Part shown: positions 62,038 to 64,000 of the stretch, piece by piece
Position numbering within the stretch: the first letter of the stretch is position 1
Layout: every line of letters starts with the position of its first letter
DNA from: Gammaproteobacteria bacterium
GTDB taxonomy: Bacteria; Pseudomonadota; Gammaproteobacteria; Steroidobacterales; Rariloculaceae
Direction of reading: 5' to 3'
Length of the DNA stretch: 64,000 nt
Assembly (NCBI GenBank): GCA_036381015.1
Contig: DASVDR010000015.1
Span: 114,359-178,358, forward strand
Notes under the pieces: model-generated
Told to the model about the DNA's origin: nothing
The model's input: the letters and a program-made list of their open reading frames with translations, nothing else
The model's database searches: none
Program-made: the position numbers and the translations under genes

Positions 62038-62339
62038 TCTTGTTCCTCCAAAGGGAGCGCGCAGCGGCGACTGGCCGCCGCCCGATAGTACTTTTAGGCC
62101 CGGTACACCAACAACAGGCCGAATCCAAAGAAGCGTCTTCTTGACGGACCGATCGCGGCTCGGCTCGAGCCGACGCGCCGCGCGCGAGCGTCTCGATGCA
62201 GCCGCCGCGGGATGCGTCGATGCAAGGCGCGAAGCAGGGCGCCGCTCACCCCTCCGGATCCCGCGTGATCAGCGGCTCGCCGTCGGGGACGATCAGGACC
62301 ACGATCGCGCGCGGGCTCGGTGGTGCGTTTGCGAAGCGG
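62038..62339. other. Intergenic interval between carboxylesterase and DsbA/FrnE genes
   Basis: 301 bp. Leader of the carboxylesterase on the left and the 3' end of the DsbA/FrnE gene on the right. I see no gene, repeat or convincing promoter hexamers. Confidence 0.5.
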
Positions 62340-62999
62340 CTAGCTCTTCGGGGCCGCGTTCCGTTCGGTCGCGATCTGCCGGAGGGCCTGCTCGAACACC
62401 TGGCTCGGCTGGCCGCCCGAGATCAGGTGCTTTCGATCGATGATGACCGCCGGGACCGAGTGGATGCCGATCTCCTGCCAAAAGCGCTCGGCCTGCCGCA
62501 CTTGCTCGGCATACTCGCCGCGCTCGAGCACCTCACGCGCCCGCTCTGCGGGCAGGCCGACCCGGGCCGCGAGCTCGAGGAGCACGTCGTGCGCGCCGGG
62601 GTTGCGGCCCTCGCCGTGATAAGCGGTGAGCAGCGCGTGCTCGAGCGCCCGCTGGCTCCCCGCCGGGCCTTCGGCGCCCGCCCAGAACAGCAGCCGGTGC
62701 GCGTCGAACGTGTTCCAGACGTGCGTCCGCTCGCCGAACGTGAAGCCCTCGGCGGCGCCGCGCTCGACGATGCGCGCGCGATTGGCGGCGAGCTGGTCCG
62801 GGCTGAGGCCGTACTTCGCCGTCATGTACTCCGTGGCGTCGGCCCCCTCCGGCGGCATCGTCGGATTGAGCTCGAACGGCTGCACGTGGATCTCGACGTC
62901 GCCGATGTCCGGGCCGATGCGCTCGAGCGCCCGCTCGAGCGCATTGAAGCCGATCGCGCACCACGGGCAGGCGACGTCGGACACGAAGTCGATTCTCAT
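62340..62999 (-). CDS. DsbA/FrnE-family oxidoreductase
   Basis: 219 aa from ATG 62999 (GAGAGAGGCTGAC upstream). Thioredoxin fold with CPWC active site at residues 11-14 (DFVSDVACPWCAIGFNALER), an inserted helical domain (AHRLLFWAGAEGPAGSQRAL, VLLELAARVGLPAERAREVL) and cis-Pro segment GIHSVPAVIIDRKHLISGGQ. No signal peptide, so it is cytoplasmic like FrnE and 2-hydroxychromene-2-carboxylate isomerase relatives. Redox or GSH-dependent isomerisation is likely. Confidence 0.88.
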   Translation of the reverse strand: MRIDFVSDVACPWCAIGFNALERALERIGPDIGDVEIHVQPFELNPTMPPEGADATEYMTAKYGLSPDQLAANRARIVERGAAEGFTFGERTHVWNTFDAHRLLFWAGAEGPAGSQRALEHALLTAYHGEGRNPGAHDVLLELAARVGLPAERAREVLERGEYAEQVRQAERFWQEIGIHSVPAVIIDRKHLISGGQPSQVFEQALRQIATERNAAPKS

Positions 63000-63082
63000 G
63001 TCAGCCTCTCTCGTTGCGAAGTGTCAGCGTGCCCGGGAACGCGCGGCGGTGCAATGAAGCTGCGCCGCCGCCGATCCGAAAG

Positions 63083-63931
63083 CTACTCCTGGTCGCGCCG
63101 GCCGCCGCCGCGGAAGTCCGCCTGCAACAGATGCGTGAGGGTATGCACGTAGCGCAGCTTGCCGTTTTCCACTCGGAAGAGGTGCGTATCCGGCGCGCCG
63201 CTGCCGCCGCCCGGGCTTCCGGCGCCGAACGTGCAGAACGCGACGACGGCGCCGATCACCTCGTCCACGACGAAGCGGCGGTTCGCGATGTTCACTCCGC
63301 TCGGCACGCCGACCTCGCAGCTGTCGTCGGGAGACCCCGTGCCGGTATACGCGCCGCCTTCGATGCGGACGCAAGGGAAGCCCCACGGAACCTGATCGAT
63401 CTTCCCCTCGAGAAACGCGTCGAGATAGGCGTTGGCCGCGCCGACCAGCGCGCCCCGCGAATCGCGCTCCTCGGCGGGAATCGGGCCCCAGTCTTGAGCG
63501 GACGAATACTTCAGGTAAGCGCCGGCGTCGAACAGCCAGTAGCCGGTGGTGGTCCAGAGGATCTCGATCTCGGCGATCTTGTCGTGATTGATGCGCAGGC
63601 GGGTGCCGAGGACATACGGATTCTCCTCGTCCGTGACGATCACCTCGGTAAACGTCTGGCACGTGTCGGTGTCGAGCAGACTGAGATGGTGATCGATCTG
63701 CATCGGCGTACGGACGAGCCCGGTGGCGAAATCCGCGGGGGCCGCGTTCTCCATGTAGCCCAGGCCCGTGGCCAGCGGCAGCCCGGACGTATCGCCCTTG
63801 GTCTGGGCGTCGATGTAGAGGTCGACGGCGCGTTGCAAGCCTCCGCGCGTGCACGATATCTGCCCGAAGCCGACCGCCGGCGCGAGCAGCGCGCCGGAAA
63901 TCAGGATCCACATGAAAGTAGCGCGTCTCAC
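63083..63931 (-). CDS. Exported protein of unknown function
   Basis: 282 aa from GTG 63931 with GGGAG about 7 bp upstream. Signal peptide ATFMWILISGALLAPAVGFG. The mature part has ISCTRGGLQRAVDLYIDAQT, LPLATGLGYMENAAPADFAT, DTDTCQTFTEVIVTDEENPY, WTTTGYWLFDAGAYLKYSSA and DQVPWGFPCVRIEGGAYTGT, giving a repeated NTF2-like pattern with two halves; Cys pairs may form disulfides. I infer an NTF2-like or DUF8021-like secreted protein. It is near the right window end. Confidence 0.65.
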   Translation of the reverse strand: MRRATFMWILISGALLAPAVGFGQISCTRGGLQRAVDLYIDAQTKGDTSGLPLATGLGYMENAAPADFATGLVRTPMQIDHHLSLLDTDTCQTFTEVIVTDEENPYVLGTRLRINHDKIAEIEILWTTTGYWLFDAGAYLKYSSAQDWGPIPAEERDSRGALVGAANAYLDAFLEGKIDQVPWGFPCVRIEGGAYTGTGSPDDSCEVGVPSGVNIANRRFVVDEVIGAVVAFCTFGAGSPGGGSGAPDTHLFRVENGKLRYVHTLTHLLQADFRGGGRRDQE

Positions 63932-63959
63932 CGAAGTTCTCCCGTCGTTGTCGTTTTCG

Positions 63960-63990
63960 CGGATTATATAGAAGTGCGCGGGCGCGGCAT
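63960..63990 (-). promoter_or_regulatory. Candidate promoter of the last secreted protein gene
   Basis: On the minus strand a perfect TATAAT -10 hexamer lies at 63963-63968, 32 bp before the GTG start. The -35 region is GC-rich and does not match TTGACA. Confidence 0.4.
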
Positions 63991-64000
63991 CGCGCCCGCG

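Noticed and set aside
1-64000. CRISPR arrays, tRNA and rRNA genes
   Set aside because: I looked for regular short repeats with spacers and cloverleaf or rRNA signatures on both strands by eye and saw none. The palindromic clusters have no unique, equal-length spacers and no cas genes are near. Short tRNAs could still be missed without tRNAscan.

Overview
This window is high-GC DNA (roughly 68-70% by eye) with dense bacterial gene packing. The content suggests a gammaproteobacterium, probably uncultured and metagenome-derived. Pointers are the PA2778/PA2779-type pair, bifunctional PBP1b, MtgA, a LeuA of the long type, an Lrp family regulator, AvtA, DUF4389 and DUF6491-like proteins, and palindromic GGTGTC-N-GACACC repeat clusters of REP type. 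No rRNA, tRNA, CRISPR array, phage or intact insertion sequence was seen. Species-level assignment is not possible from this sequence alone.

Layout, left to right. 1-4.1 kb: a GMC flavoprotein, a small lipoprotein, an SDR-type NAD(P)-binding protein and an exported SnoaL-like protein. 4.2-6.1 kb: a decayed, AT-richer island holding a 5'-truncated lspA, a DUF6817-like gene, a frameshifted GrpB-like gene and a fragment of a small membrane protein. 6.2-10.6 kb (minus strand): an aromatic ring-cleavage operon, mmsA-like dehydrogenase / FAH hydrolase / SnoaL-LigA fusion / LigB, the last with one apparent frameshift. 10.7-15.0 kb: a DUF5916 outer-membrane protein and TypA/BipA. 15.1-19.3 kb: an orphan minus-strand terminator, then an ECF sigma / zinc-finger anti-sigma / repeat-rich secreted protein / TPR-beta-barrel operon. 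19.4-25.9 kb: a glutathione transferase, an Omp85-like protein, a methyltransferase, an MDR oxidoreductase with a signal peptide, an M15 peptidase, MtgA and a hypoxanthine-DNA glycosylase. 26-30.5 kb: a histidine kinase/response regulator pair divergent from a DegP-type protease, an envelope-stress unit. 30.7-34 kb: a parvulin-like protein coupled to HupE/UreJ, then a membrane-bound winged-helix protein. 34-38.8 kb: CtlX, AvtA, an Lrp regulator and divergent LeuA (nitrogen and branched-chain amino-acid metabolism). 39-46.6 kb: DUF6152, a secreted unknown, the PA2778/PA2779 pair, an MFS transporter ending in repeat DNA, a TPR lipoprotein and PBP1b. 46.9-53 kb: AsmA and an MscS / soluble MgtE-like / MgtE magnesium operon. 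53-64 kb: an aldo-keto reductase, DUF4159, an atypical Nramp, an acyl-CoA synthetase, a hydrolase remnant, small unknowns, a DUF1232 protein, an orphan ModA-like protein, a carboxylesterase, a DsbA/FrnE protein and a secreted unknown.

Taken together, the window mixes envelope biogenesis and stress genes (PBP1b, MtgA, AsmA, Omp85, DegP, a TCS and an ECF operon) with catabolic genes (LigAB/FAH/MmsA, GMC, MDR, AKR, esterase and acyl-CoA ligase). The most unusual items are the SnoaL-LigA fusion, the MscS/soluble-MgtE/MgtE operon, the ECF operon carrying a tandem-octapeptide protein, a possible non-coding RNA before typA, the five repeat clusters with half-arm ladders, and the decayed low-GC island.
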